DNA of 64,000 nt from Weissella bombi. GTDB lineage: Bacteria > Bacillota > Bacilli > Lactobacillales > Lactobacillaceae. The number at the start of each line of letters is the position of its first letter. The first letter of the stretch is position 1. The stretch covers positions 1 through 64,000 of the forward strand of contig NZ_FMAO01000006.1 in the NCBI RefSeq assembly GCF_900094835.1. Reading direction: 5' to 3'. Positions 16,912 to 26,730 of the stretch are shown piece after piece. The position numbers were made by a program, and so were the translations under genes. The notes under the pieces are model-generated. The model saw only the letters and a program-made list of their open reading frames with translations, ran no database searches and was not told where the DNA came from.

Positions 16912-19335
16912 ATGAAAGTTTCAGTAAATTGGTTACGCGATTATTTACCAATTGAATTGCCAGCGGCGCAATTATCAGAAAAAATTTCTCGTACAGCAGT
17001 CGAAGTAGAAGGATTATACCAACCAAAAGGTAACATGAAAAAAATCGTGATTGCCAAGGTTTTGTCTGTTGTCCCTCATCCTGATTCAGATCACATGGTT
17101 ATTACACAATTGGATGCGGGTGAAGATGAACCTATCCAAGTTGTAACAGGTGCACCTAATGTTGCTGAAGGCCAAATGGTTGTTTTAGCTAAGCATGGTT
17201 CAGTTATTGGTGACAATAAGAAAATCCGTAAAGGTAAATTACGTGGCGAGCAGTCTAACGGTATGTTAGCGGCACTACAAGAAATTGGCTTTGATGATAA
17301 AATTGCACCAAAAGATTTTGAAGATGGTATCTGGGTATTTAACGATGTTGATGCTGCAAATCTAACACCTGGTGAAGATGCATTAAAGGTTCTAGGCCTT
17401 GATGATGATGTTTTGGAAACGGGTATTACCCCAAACCGTGCTGACCTATTTTCAATGAATGGGACTGCATGGGAAGTAGCTGCTATTCTATCTGAAGAAC
17501 CAACGTTACCAACTTTTGAACTTAATGAAGTTGATGAAAAAACTAGTGATGTAATTAGCGCAACGGCACCAGCAGAATTAGCTTCAAAATACGGTGTTCG
17601 TGTTGTTAAAAATGTTACAGTTAAGGATTCACCATTGTGGTTGCAACGTCGTTTGTGGACAATGGGCATTCGTCCTATTTCAAATATTGTCGATATTACA
17701 AATTACATGTTGTTGATGTACGGTCAACCAATGCATGCCTTTGACTTGAATGCACTACCAGCCGCAGAAGTACATGTACGTCGTGCAGCAGATAAAGAAC
17801 AAATTAAGACCTTGGATGGTGTTGAACGAGAAGCATCAGCTGAAGATATTGTGATTGCATCAGGCGATGAAGCATTGATGTTTGCTGGTGTCATGGGTGG
17901 TGAATCTACTGAGGTGACAGAGCAAACAACAGATATTGTTTTGGAAGGGGCTATTTTTGACCCTAAGTCAATTCGTCACACGGCGCGTGACCAAAACTTA
18001 CATTCTGAAGCATCAATGCGTTTTGAACGTGGTGTAAATGTCGAAGATACCTTTACTGCTTTGGATCATGCTGCTGCTCTAGTTGCTGAACTTGCTGGTG
18101 GACAGGTAACTACTGGTCGTGTTGTTGCACAAGACTTTGCTTATGATGCACCAGTTGTTAGTGTTAGTGTGGATCATGTTAACCATGTATTAGGTACAAC
18201 AATTACAAGCGCAGAAATTGCCACTGTCTTTGATCGTTTGTTCTTTGATTATGAAGTTAACGACAATGTATTTTCAGTAACTGTACCTGCTCGTCGTTGG
18301 GATATCACAATTGCAGCTGATTTAATTGAAGAAATTGCTCGTTTGTATGGTTATGATAACTTACCAACGACGCTACCAACTGGTGATACAACACCAGGTA
18401 AGTTGACTGCACAACAACGCTTGGTACGTGCTAGTCGACACGCTTTGGAAGGACTTGGTCTTAACCAAGCAATTTCTTACGTTTTGACAACACCAGAAAA
18501 AGCTAACCGTTTTGCATTGCATGATGGTCAACCAGTGCAATTGGATTATCCAATGTCACAAGACCGTCAACAAACACGTAGTAGCTTGTTGACGAGTTTG
18601 CTAGATGATGTTGCTTACAATAAAGCTCGTAAGCAAACGGATGTTGCCTTGTATGAGCAAGGTCGTGTCTTTGTTTCTGATGGTGACTTAACGAAGCGCC
18701 CACAAGAAATTGAACACTTAGCAGGAGTTATTACTGGAAATGTCACAGAACGTACTTGGGCAGAAAAAGCACAAGCCGCTGATTTCTTTACAATGAAGGG
18801 AATCGTTGAGCAACTATTAACAAATTATGGATTTGTTGATGACGTGGCATTTGTTGCTAATACAACTCGTGAAGATATGCATCCAGGTCGTACAGCTGAC
18901 ATTTATGTTGGTAATACGTTAATCGGATTTGTTGGTCAAATTCACCCATTAACTGCTAAAGAATATCGAATCAATGAGACATTTGGTTTTGAACTAGATT
19001 TGTCAGCTATCATTGCTTTGGATAAGGTTGAGGGTCGCTACGAAACAATTTCACGTTATCCAGCTGTTTCACGTGATTTGGCAATTTTGGTTAGTCGTAA
19101 TGTACCAGCAGCACAGATTGAATTAGCAATTAAGCAAGCTGGTGGTAAAAACTTGCATGATATTGTTATCTTTGATGTTTACACTGGTGAGAATGTGCCA
19201 AGTGACATGAAGTCAATTGCTGTTGGGCTAACATTTGTGAATGCTGAACAAACGATGCTTGATGATGAAACGAACCAAAAGGTTGATCATATTGCTGGCG
19301 CTTTAGCTGAGCAATTTGGTGCTGAAATACGTTAA
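16912..19335 (+). CDS. pheT: Phenylalanyl-tRNA synthetase beta subunit
   Basis: An 807-residue beta subunit of normal length. It has an EMAP-like tRNA-binding domain (residues ~40-150), the B3/B4 editing domain (HTARDQNLHSEASMRFERGV), B5 domains, the catalytic-like core and a C-terminal ferredoxin-like anticodon-binding domain (SRYPAVSRDLAILV...). It starts six bases after pheS and is under the same T-box. Confidence 0.97.
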   Translation: MKVSVNWLRDYLPIELPAAQLSEKISRTAVEVEGLYQPKGNMKKIVIAKVLSVVPHPDSDHMVITQLDAGEDEPIQVVTGAPNVAEGQMVVLAKHGSVIGDNKKIRKGKLRGEQSNGMLAALQEIGFDDKIAPKDFEDGIWVFNDVDAANLTPGEDALKVLGLDDDVLETGITPNRADLFSMNGTAWEVAAILSEEPTLPTFELNEVDEKTSDVISATAPAELASKYGVRVVKNVTVKDSPLWLQRRLWTMGIRPISNIVDITNYMLLMYGQPMHAFDLNALPAAEVHVRRAADKEQIKTLDGVEREASAEDIVIASGDEALMFAGVMGGESTEVTEQTTDIVLEGAIFDPKSIRHTARDQNLHSEASMRFERGVNVEDTFTALDHAAALVAELAGGQVTTGRVVAQDFAYDAPVVSVSVDHVNHVLGTTITSAEIATVFDRLFFDYEVNDNVFSVTVPARRWDITIAADLIEEIARLYGYDNLPTTLPTGDTTPGKLTAQQRLVRASRHALEGLGLNQAISYVLTTPEKANRFALHDGQPVQLDYPMSQDRQQTRSSLLTSLLDDVAYNKARKQTDVALYEQGRVFVSDGDLTKRPQEIEHLAGVITGNVTERTWAEKAQAADFFTMKGIVEQLLTNYGFVDDVAFVANTTREDMHPGRTADIYVGNTLIGFVGQIHPLTAKEYRINETFGFELDLSAIIALDKVEGRYETISRYPAVSRDLAILVSRNVPAAQIELAIKQAGGKNLHDIVIFDVYTGENVPSDMKSIAVGLTFVNAEQTMLDDETNQKVDHIAGALAEQFGAEIR

Positions 19336-19360
19336 GATTAATTAAACATTTTTTAAATAG

Positions 19361-19400
19361 TCGCTATTACTGATATAATTGAGGTAATAGCGATTATTTT
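19361..19400 (+). terminator. Terminator of pheT with a promoter box in its loop
   Basis: TCGCTATTAC (19361-19370) and GTAATAGCGA (19384-19393) form a perfect ten-base stem followed by TTATTTT. The loop holds TGATATAAT, an extended -10 (19374-19379), which probably serves mltG. Confidence 0.7.
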
Positions 19401-19438
19401 CGTCGTTGATTAAAAGACATATTTTAGGAGAAATTATT

Positions 19439-20590
19439 ATGAATAACGGTAATCACCGGGGACGTCAAAAACGTAGTCGGCGTGGAACTGGCCGAATTAT
19501 AGTGATGATTATCATTCTGTTAGCCATTGTGGCTGGTGGTGTGAGCTTTGTGATCCATTATCAGGATAGTCGTGATTATTCTGCATTAAATACGCAAGAT
19601 AAGAAAAGTAAGCAAGTTAAAATTAAAGATGATGCAAATGTTGATGAAATTGCAGATAAATTAGATAATGCAAAGTTATTGCGCTCAAAGAGTGCTTTTA
19701 AACATTATGTTGCTGCTAAAAATATTTCTGATTTGAAGTCAGGTTACTATTTGTTTGCACCATCTGATACAGTTGCACAAATTGTTAAGACATTGCAGCA
19801 TGGTGGTGCATCAGCACCATTAAATAATCAAGCAACGATTACTGTGCGCGAAGGTGAAACAATTGATGATATTGCAACTGATGTTAATAATAAAACTAAG
19901 TTTAGCAGGGCTGATTTCTTAAAAGCAGTGAATGATAAAGCGTTCTTTAATCGCTTGAAAGCAGCTTATCCTGGATTGTTGGATTCAGAAGCTTCAAGTA
20001 AGCAAGTAAAGGACATTCGTTATCGTTTGGAAGGATATTTGTATCCAGCCACATATAACTGGAAGGATGCTAATAACGTTCGCGAATTAGTTAACCAAAT
20101 GGTTGCGCAATCTTATTTGCAATTAAAGGATCGTTTCAAGAGCGTTAAAGAATCAGGCTTGACGGTTCATGAAGTGTTGACGCTTGCCTCACTTGTTGAG
20201 CGTGAAGGTGTTGATCAAACAAGTCGTCAGACAATTGCGGGTGTATTTTTGAATCGTGTTGATGATAAGATGCCATTACAATCTGACGTGGCGACAAAGT
20301 ATGCCATGAAGACCAAGAAGACTAACTTGAGTAATAAGGATGTTCAAAGTAAGAACCCATACAATTTGTATCGTTACTCAGGTTATGGTCCAGGACCATT
20401 TAATAATCCATCATTGGAATCAATTGATGCAGTTTTGAATCCAATTGATCGTGATAAGCACTACCTATATTTCGTTGCTAATTTGAAGACTGGTAAAGTT
20501 TATTATTCTGCTAATTACGATGAGCATTTAGGTAAGACTGGTGATGTGCAAGATACTAATGATGCTGTTGGTAGCGCAGACAATAATTAA
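19439..20590 (+). CDS. mltG: Endolytic murein transglycosylase MltG (YceG-like)
   Basis: A 383-residue protein with a positively charged N-terminus, one membrane helix (about residues 20-40), a LysM-like/YceG domain and the catalytic Glu in LASLVEREGV. MltG cuts nascent glycan strands near the membrane and sets their length. The PSGYGPGPFNNPS-type loop (YGPGPFNNPSLESIDAVLNP) is typical. The ATG at 19439 follows TTAGGAGA. It is expressed alone, judging from its own promoter and terminator. Confidence 0.93.
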   Translation: MNNGNHRGRQKRSRRGTGRIIVMIIILLAIVAGGVSFVIHYQDSRDYSALNTQDKKSKQVKIKDDANVDEIADKLDNAKLLRSKSAFKHYVAAKNISDLKSGYYLFAPSDTVAQIVKTLQHGGASAPLNNQATITVREGETIDDIATDVNNKTKFSRADFLKAVNDKAFFNRLKAAYPGLLDSEASSKQVKDIRYRLEGYLYPATYNWKDANNVRELVNQMVAQSYLQLKDRFKSVKESGLTVHEVLTLASLVEREGVDQTSRQTIAGVFLNRVDDKMPLQSDVATKYAMKTKKTNLSNKDVQSKNPYNLYRYSGYGPGPFNNPSLESIDAVLNPIDRDKHYLYFVANLKTGKVYYSANYDEHLGKTGDVQDTNDAVGSADNN

Positions 20591-20622
20591 AAAATTAGGA
20601 TATAAGTTAGTGTCCTAGCCTG

Positions 20623-20667
20623 AAAAGTAGTAAGTTACCGCCAGCTTTGGCAACTTACTACTTTTTC
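20623..20667 (+). terminator. Rho-independent terminator of mltG
   Basis: AAAAGTAGTAAGTT pairs with AACTTACTACTTTT, followed by Ts. Confidence 0.85.
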
Positions 20668-20692
20668 TGTTAATAAATAAAATGGAGGAAAT

Positions 20693-22519
20693 ATGCAATC
20701 AGCACTTGAAACATTACAAAAAACTTTTGGTTACGATAATTTTCGTGAAGGGCAAGCAGAAATTATTGATGCCGTGTTGGCAGGAGAACGTACTTTAGGC
20801 ATTATGCCTACAGGTGGTGGTAAATCACTAACTTATCAAATTCCAGCATTAATGTTACCGGGCATAACGGTTGTAATTTCTCCTTTGATTTCGTTGATGA
20901 AAAACCAGGTTGATGAGCTAATTGCTAACGGGATTGATGCAGTGACTTTAAATTCAACACAAGATGATGAGGCGTATCGATATGCAATGAACCATTTATT
21001 AAACGGACAGGCGAAGCTATTATATTTGGCGCCTGAACGATTGAAGAGTGAAGGAACCTATGCATTACTAAATCGGTTAGACATTTCGTTAGTAGTAATT
21101 GATGAGGTTCACGTATTGTCACAGTGGGGTCATGATTTTCGTCCTAGTTATCTAGAGGCGGTGCATCTCATCAATAATTTAATGTCAGCACCACGTGTTA
21201 TGGCATTAACTGCGACAGCTACTAAACGGGTCCAAGAAGATTTGGAGACGCGTTTAGCAATTGATCATACCGTCAGAACAAGTGTTGTACGAGACAATTT
21301 AACGATTCGTTTAGAAACTGGGTTAAAAAAGAAAGATAAGGATGCGTACTTATATCGTTATTTGAAAAAGCATTCAGAAGATGCCGGTATTATTTATGTA
21401 CCAACACGAAAATTAGTAACAAGTGTGACAGACTATTTGGCAAGTCATGGTATGTCAGTAGTTGGTTATCATGCGGGGATGTCAGATGACGAACGTGCAA
21501 CAGCACAAGATGATTTCTTATTTGATCGTGCAAACGTAGTTGTTGCAACGAATGCCTTTGGGATGGGGATTAACAAATCAAACGTTCGTTTTGTAATTCA
21601 TTACAGTATTCCGGGTTCAATTGAAGCTTATTATCAAGAAATTGGCCGTGCCGGTCGTGATGGATTGCCATCAGAAGCAATTTTATTGTATTCCGCGGCA
21701 GATTTACAAACACAGCGTTTTTTTATTGAAAATAGTGATAATCAAACGGATGAATATCAACGTTTGCAAAAACAAAAACTTCAAGAGATGGCTAATTATG
21801 GCGCAACAACCGTTTGTTTACAGCAATATATTACCCGCTATTTTGGTGAAGAAACGCTACCTTGTGGGCATTGTACAAATTGCTTGGATACGCGAGCAGT
21901 AACAGATATCACGACCAACGCACAAAAAGTGTTGAGCCATGTTGTACGTATGCGAAATTCACGTCAAAATAAAGATGCTTTCGGTAAAATGGTAACAGCG
22001 GAAACTTTACGAGGACGAGTGCCTGAAAAGTTTCAGTGGGCTCACTTTGAAAAATTACCAACGTTTGGCTTAATGCAAGGCATACCACGAGTACGAATTG
22101 CTGCCTTAATTGATTTCTTACTTGCTTCGGGATACTTACAAGTAACGGGTGAATATCGAGGCTTAACGGTTTCTAAGACGGGTTTGCAAGTCTTACGTGG
22201 TGATATTAAGGTTATGCAACGTCAGACGGTACAGAATTTAGATGAACGTGTAGCAGCTGACTCACCATTAACCCAGGATGATTTGAATGAAACTGAACAA
22301 CAACTGTTCAAGAAATTACGTGAGTGGCGTTTAGAATTATCGAAAAAGACAGAAGTGCCATCTTTTATCATTTTTAATGATCGTACTTTAGTTGCCTTGG
22401 CACGTCAGAAGCCAACGACGATGTCTGAGTTGTTAGATATATCAGGAATAGGACAGGCAAAGGCTGATAAATATGGTCAGGAAGTTCTAAGCGTTATTAT
22501 GCGGATGAAAGATGAATAA
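20693..22519 (+). CDS. recQ: ATP-dependent DNA helicase RecQ
   Basis: A 608-residue 3'-5' helicase in recombination and replication-fork repair. Walker A is MPTGGGKSLTYQ, the DEAH-type box is VIDEVHVLSQWG, and helicase motif VI is QEIGRAGRDG. The RQC zinc ligands are CLQQYI...CGHCTNC. A C-terminal HRDC domain covers about residues 530-608. The length matches full RecQ. GGAGGAA precedes the ATG. Confidence 0.96.
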   Translation: MQSALETLQKTFGYDNFREGQAEIIDAVLAGERTLGIMPTGGGKSLTYQIPALMLPGITVVISPLISLMKNQVDELIANGIDAVTLNSTQDDEAYRYAMNHLLNGQAKLLYLAPERLKSEGTYALLNRLDISLVVIDEVHVLSQWGHDFRPSYLEAVHLINNLMSAPRVMALTATATKRVQEDLETRLAIDHTVRTSVVRDNLTIRLETGLKKKDKDAYLYRYLKKHSEDAGIIYVPTRKLVTSVTDYLASHGMSVVGYHAGMSDDERATAQDDFLFDRANVVVATNAFGMGINKSNVRFVIHYSIPGSIEAYYQEIGRAGRDGLPSEAILLYSAADLQTQRFFIENSDNQTDEYQRLQKQKLQEMANYGATTVCLQQYITRYFGEETLPCGHCTNCLDTRAVTDITTNAQKVLSHVVRMRNSRQNKDAFGKMVTAETLRGRVPEKFQWAHFEKLPTFGLMQGIPRVRIAALIDFLLASGYLQVTGEYRGLTVSKTGLQVLRGDIKVMQRQTVQNLDERVAADSPLTQDDLNETEQQLFKKLREWRLELSKKTEVPSFIIFNDRTLVALARQKPTTMSELLDISGIGQAKADKYGQEVLSVIMRMKDE

Positions 22520-22528
22520 TTATTGATT

Positions 22529-22563
22529 GTCGAGCTAACTAAAAGTAGCTCGACTTTTATTTT
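22529..22563 (+). terminator. Rho-independent terminator of recQ
   Basis: GTCGAGCTA pairs perfectly with TAGCTCGAC, followed by TTTTATTTT. Confidence 0.85.
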
Positions 22564-22647
22564 GACATTGTTTTGTGTACTTTTTTAATGTTGGATTAAC
22601 TTTTATTTAACTTTATTCTATTAATTTTTTTTTAGAATAAGCCTATT

Positions 22648-22713
22648 CAAATTAGGAGGTTATAAAAAACAACTGGTTAAAACGCTGTTATAAAAATGTT
22701 TTAACCTAATTTG
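22648..22713 (+). other. Nested inverted repeats ahead of the YkcB-like gene
   Basis: Outer arms CAAATTAGG (22648-22656) and CCTAATTTG (22705-22713) enclose inner arms GGTTAAAAC (22675-22683) and GTTTTAACC (22698-22706). The internal loop holds an AGGAGG with no start codon at the proper distance. It may be a structured leader or an operator. The rest of 22520-22805 shows only the recQ terminator and a TATAAT at 22744-22749. Confidence 0.4.
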
Positions 22714-22805
22714 GTTATTTGAAATATTAAATTTACTGTTAGTTATAATTAAGTTATTCTTAAGCACTTTTTTGTTTAGAGCTATGAAAATAAGAGGTAG
22801 AAGTT

Positions 22806-25028
22806 TTGAAGGTAAAAGGAAAATATCAGATTGATGGGTACTTCGTTGCGATTTTAGTACTAAGTGCCTTCCTGTACGGTTGGGGAATATGGGATGCTGG
22901 TAGCGCAAATAGTTATTACACGGCAGCCATTACATCCATGACGAAAAGTTGGTCAAATTTTTGGTACGGAGCGTTTGATCCAGCCGGGTTTATCACTGTT
23001 GATAAACCACCAGTTGCTCTATGGTTTATGGCAATTTCGGCTAAAATTTTTGGTGTGCATGGTTGGTCAGTAGTTTTGCCAAGTGTGCTCGCTGGGATTA
23101 GTTCAGTTTATTTAATGTACAAGCTAATTGTTCCGAAGTTTGGTGTGTGGCCAGGACGTGTTGCTGCGTTGATCATGACGTTAACACCAACGGTTGTTGC
23201 CAATAGTCGGACAAATAACATGGATGCTATTTTGGTATTCTGTTTACTATTAGCAGTATATGTTTTACAAAAAGCAGTTAACAAAAAGAACATTTGGCTC
23301 GTATTGCTTAGTTTTGCATTGGTTGGTGTTGACTTTAATATCAAGATGTTACAAGCATTTATGATTTTGCCAGCCATGTTAGTTTATTATTGGATTGCAA
23401 TAAAAATACCTTGGAAAAAGAAAGTAGCTTGGCTTTTTGCTGCGGTTGCTTCATTGGCAATATTTACATTGGCTTATCCAGTTGCTGTTGATTCAGTTAC
23501 CAAAACAAGTCGACCATATATTGGTAGTTCACAAAAAAATTCTTTGTTAGAATTAGCATTCGGCTATAACGGAACGGAAAGGTTGTTAGGACAATCAACG
23601 GGTACCGGTGGTGCATTTCCTGGTATGGGAAATACCAAAAAAGGTGCTGGTAAAGGTATGGTTGGTGGACAGCCTAACGGTAAAATGGCTAATGGTAAAA
23701 AAACTACTGGTCAACCTCAGAATGGTCAGGCAGCGGGTGGTGCAGCGCAACAACCAGGCGGCACTGCTAACGGTATGAACGGTCAGCAACTAAGTGGCGC
23801 TGCCAAAGGGACGAATGGTCAAAAACAAAGTCGCAAAGCAATGACTGGTCAAGGTACTCCCGGCCAGAAACCAAGTAAAAAGTCAGGCACCAAAATGACA
23901 AAGAGTCAAATACCAGGTGGTCAAAAGATGACTGGAAAGCCTAACGGTAAAATGGGTCAAGGTGGCGGAAATAGTGCATTTGCTATTGGTACAGCGGGAC
24001 CATTTAGATTGTTCCAGTCAGATCTTGGTTCACAAATTGGTTGGTATTTACCATTAGCTATTCTTGGTTTGATAGCAGGATTATTTGGCTTTAGGCGTAA
24101 AGAAAGCAAGTGGTATAACATTTCAGACGAACAACAAGATGTCATCTTGTGGGCTGGTTGGTTTGTTCCTGTTTATGGTTTCTTCTCAGTTGCTGGCTTC
24201 TTCCATCCTTATTATACGATTATGTTAGCGCCTGCAATTGCAGCCTTAACTGCAATCGGTATCGGTGCAGTGATGAAATTAGCAAAAGAAGATGGACGTA
24301 AACCGGCCATTGCTCGTATTTTAATTAGCTTGGGTATTGTTACGACTGTTGCTTTACAAGCCTACTATGCCTGGTCGTATTACCCAATAGTTAGTGTCAT
24401 TTTAATAATTGTGGCAATTTTAACGGCAATTTGGTGGTTATTACCGCAACGTAAAAACAAGCTAGTTAAAGTACTACTATCGGTTATTAGTGTGATGACT
24501 TTAGCTGGTTGGTGGTCGTTAACACCAACATTAGCCCATGATTCATCTGCTATTCCTGCTGCTTCTCCTTCGCTACTCAGTCAAATGGGTGGCGGTAATA
24601 GTATGGGTGGTGAAATTAATACACAATTACTAAACTACACGAAGACGCATCAGGGAAATGCCAAGTACTTATTTGCAACGACTGATTCTAATTCTGCTTC
24701 TGGTTATATTATTAAGTCTGGTAAGGCGGTTATGGCGATTGGTGGTTACAATGGTACCGATCCAACAATGACATTGTCAGAATTCAAGCAGTTAGTAAAA
24801 TCTGGTCAATTAAAGTACTTTGTTATGGGGAATAATAGTAAAGCAACTGGTGGTCAAATTAGTAAGATCTTAACCTGGGTTAAGGAAAATGGTCAGACAG
24901 TTAAATATTCGACGACATCAACAAATACAAAAAACGGTTCAAATACTAAGGAGACAAACCTTATGCAACCAGCAGGAATGCAATCACAAAATGCAACTTT
25001 GTATGATTTGTCGACGATTTATCAATAA
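22806..25028 (+). CDS. GT-C glycosyltransferase, YkcB-like (ArnT/PMT family)
   Basis: A 740-residue polytopic protein starting with TTG after AAGAGGTAG. The extracellular loop after helix 1 carries the family acidic site and TVDKPPVALWFMAISAKIFG, typical of GT39/GT83 enzymes that take a sugar from polyprenyl-phosphate outside the membrane. Residues ~265-390 are a low-complexity Gly/Asn/Gln/Lys-rich loop between transmembrane blocks, leading into GTAGPFRLFQSDLGSQIGWYLPLA. The C-terminus is a soluble extracellular domain. The GT2 gene 17 bases downstream probably makes its lipid-linked sugar. The acceptor is unknown; teichoic acid or a wall polymer is plausible. Confidence 0.87.
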   Translation: MKVKGKYQIDGYFVAILVLSAFLYGWGIWDAGSANSYYTAAITSMTKSWSNFWYGAFDPAGFITVDKPPVALWFMAISAKIFGVHGWSVVLPSVLAGISSVYLMYKLIVPKFGVWPGRVAALIMTLTPTVVANSRTNNMDAILVFCLLLAVYVLQKAVNKKNIWLVLLSFALVGVDFNIKMLQAFMILPAMLVYYWIAIKIPWKKKVAWLFAAVASLAIFTLAYPVAVDSVTKTSRPYIGSSQKNSLLELAFGYNGTERLLGQSTGTGGAFPGMGNTKKGAGKGMVGGQPNGKMANGKKTTGQPQNGQAAGGAAQQPGGTANGMNGQQLSGAAKGTNGQKQSRKAMTGQGTPGQKPSKKSGTKMTKSQIPGGQKMTGKPNGKMGQGGGNSAFAIGTAGPFRLFQSDLGSQIGWYLPLAILGLIAGLFGFRRKESKWYNISDEQQDVILWAGWFVPVYGFFSVAGFFHPYYTIMLAPAIAALTAIGIGAVMKLAKEDGRKPAIARILISLGIVTTVALQAYYAWSYYPIVSVILIIVAILTAIWWLLPQRKNKLVKVLLSVISVMTLAGWWSLTPTLAHDSSAIPAASPSLLSQMGGGNSMGGEINTQLLNYTKTHQGNAKYLFATTDSNSASGYIIKSGKAVMAIGGYNGTDPTMTLSEFKQLVKSGQLKYFVMGNNSKATGGQISKILTWVKENGQTVKYSTTSTNTKNGSNTKETNLMQPAGMQSQNATLYDLSTIYQ

Positions 25029-25045
25029 GAAGGGAGATTCTGCGT

Positions 25046-26032
25046 ATGGCATCAGGAAAAATAAAACCAAGATTAGGGTTGGTGTTGCCAGCTTATAATG
25101 AACAGGAAGTTTTGCCAACAACCCTTTCAAAATTACATGATATCAAACGAGATTTAATTAAAGACAAACTCATTAGTGCAAACAGTTTTATTTTGGTCGT
25201 AGACGATGGTTCTAGCGACGAAACATGGCATATCATTCAAGAACAGGAGTTAATCCATGTAGAATTAGTTGGTGTGAAATTATCACGTAATTGTGGTCAT
25301 CAATCCGCACTCTTAGCTGGTATGACTGAAGCAGTGAAATTGGCAGATATCATCATTACGTTAGATGCTGACCTACAAGATAGTCCAGACGTCATTAAAA
25401 ATATGATCATGAAATACAATGAAGGTAACGAGATTGTTTATGGTGTACGTTCGAGTCGAACCGAGGATACATGGTTTAAGCGAAACACAGCGTTAGCATT
25501 TTATAAAATTGCAGCTTTGCTGGGAGTTAAGATGGTACCAAATCATGCTGACTTTCGTTTAATGAGTTGTGTTGCGGTTAAAGAATTGCTTAAAATGCCA
25601 GAACGAAATGTATTTTTAAGAGCAATGGTGCCGCTGGTCGGTTATCGGTCAGCTAAAGTATTTTATGAGCGTCATGAACGCCAAGCGGGAACATCTAAGT
25701 ATCCACTTAAGAAGATGCTTAGTTTTGCGATTGATGGTATTACAAGTTTCAGTGTTGAACCAATTCGCATTTTATTTGGTATTGGGGCTTTCATTTTAGG
25801 TGTCGCCGGCATTGAAATTATTTATACTTTGTTTGCGAAAATGTTAGGCAATGCAGAAGCAGGTTGGTCATCGTTAATGATCTCTATTTGGTTACTTGGT
25901 GGTATCAATCTTACTGCAATTTCGGTTGTTGGGGTATATATTGGTAAAATATTTACTGAAGTTAAACATCGGCCACTATTTCATATTGAGGCTGAAACGG
26001 GAACCTATTTAAAAAGCAAACAAGCTAGCTGA
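25046..26032 (+). CDS. GT2 polyprenyl-phosphate glycosyltransferase (YkcC/GtrB/CsbB-like)
   Basis: A 328-residue enzyme. The N-terminal GT-A domain shows LVLPAYNEQEVLP, VVDDGSSDETW, SRNCGHQSALLAGM and ITLDADLQDSPD (DXD-like). Two C-terminal membrane helices follow (about residues 235-310). The family moves a hexose or GlcNAc from a nucleotide sugar to undecaprenyl-phosphate on the cytoplasmic face. It is directly downstream of the YkcB-like GT-C gene, the usual donor/transfer pairing. ATG 25046 follows AAGGGAG. Confidence 0.92.
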   Translation: MASGKIKPRLGLVLPAYNEQEVLPTTLSKLHDIKRDLIKDKLISANSFILVVDDGSSDETWHIIQEQELIHVELVGVKLSRNCGHQSALLAGMTEAVKLADIIITLDADLQDSPDVIKNMIMKYNEGNEIVYGVRSSRTEDTWFKRNTALAFYKIAALLGVKMVPNHADFRLMSCVAVKELLKMPERNVFLRAMVPLVGYRSAKVFYERHERQAGTSKYPLKKMLSFAIDGITSFSVEPIRILFGIGAFILGVAGIEIIYTLFAKMLGNAEAGWSSLMISIWLLGGINLTAISVVGVYIGKIFTEVKHRPLFHIEAETGTYLKSKQAS

Positions 26033-26083
26033 TTGCTTATAAAAAGAATGGTAAGCGATTAAGGATAGAAAAATAATAAAGAA

Positions 26084-26130
26084 AAGCCGAGTAAGAAATG
26101 TACATGACATTTCTTACTCGGCTTATTTTT
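26084..26130. terminator. Bidirectional terminator between the GT2 gene and greA
   Basis: Perfect 17-base arms AAGCCGAGTAAGAAATG / CATTTCTTACTCGGCTT around a seven-base loop, with A-rich and T-rich flanks. Confidence 0.92.
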
Positions 26131-26135
26131 ATTAA

Positions 26136-26621
26136 TTAAGCTACTTCGACAGAAAGAATTTCAACTTCCATGTCAAAACCGTTTGGTAGTGAAACAGTTA
26201 CACGTTCACCAACTTCGTGACCAATTAAAGCAGCAGCAATTGGTGATTCGTTTGAAATCTTACCTTCTGAAGGGTTAGCTTCAACGGCACCAACGATACT
26301 GTAAGTTTCAGGTTCTTCATCGGGTAGTTCCTTAAAAGTAACCTTCTTACCGACGGCTACTTCATCAACAGCAATTTCTGATGAATCAATAATTTCGGCA
26401 TTGTCTAGCATGTTTTGCAAAGTCTTGATGCGACCTTCAACGAAAGCTTGTTCGTCCTTTGCTGATGCGTATTCTGAGTTTTCAGATAGATCACCGAAGC
26501 TACGAGCTAATTGAATACGGCCTGTGATTTCAGAACGTGTTTCTGTGATTAGTGTGTTCAATTCTTCTTCAATTTTGGCTTTTCCTTCGAGAGTCATTGG
26601 AAATGTTTTTTCTTCAGCCAT
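26136..26621 (-). CDS. greA: Transcription elongation factor GreA
   Basis: A 161-residue factor that rescues backtracked RNA polymerase by stimulating transcript cleavage. The N-terminal coiled-coil shows [14 protein letters not shown], with the acidic tip in [22 protein letters not shown]. The C-terminal FKBP-like domain ends in [23 protein letters not shown]. Length is typical (~157-160). CAGGAG precedes the ATG. Confidence 0.97.
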   Translation of the reverse strand: MAEEKTFPMTLEGKAKIEEELNTLITETRSEITGRIQLARSFGDLSENSEYASAKDEQAFVEGRIKTLQNMLDNAEIIDSSEIAVDEVAVGKKVTFKELPDEEPETYSIVGAVEANPSEGKISNESPIAAALIGHEVGERVTVSLPNGFDMEVEILSVEVA

Positions 26622-26730
26622 GACGTGTTCTCCTGTAAATATAATAATTTGTTTTGATTAATGGTATCCCCAAAGTTTCAAGAAATACATTACCACGCAG
26701 AATTGTGTGTGTAAAGTAATTTGAAACGTT

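Noticed and set aside
17091-17669. A 192-codon open frame on the minus strand inside pheT
   Set aside because: It lies opposite a strongly conserved gene, has no ribosome site and its translation resembles no known protein. It is a shadow of pheT codon use.
22653-22662. AGGAGG that might mark a small upstream open frame before the YkcB-like gene
   Set aside because: No ATG, GTG or TTG start lies at a working distance downstream. Noted as part of the structured element only.
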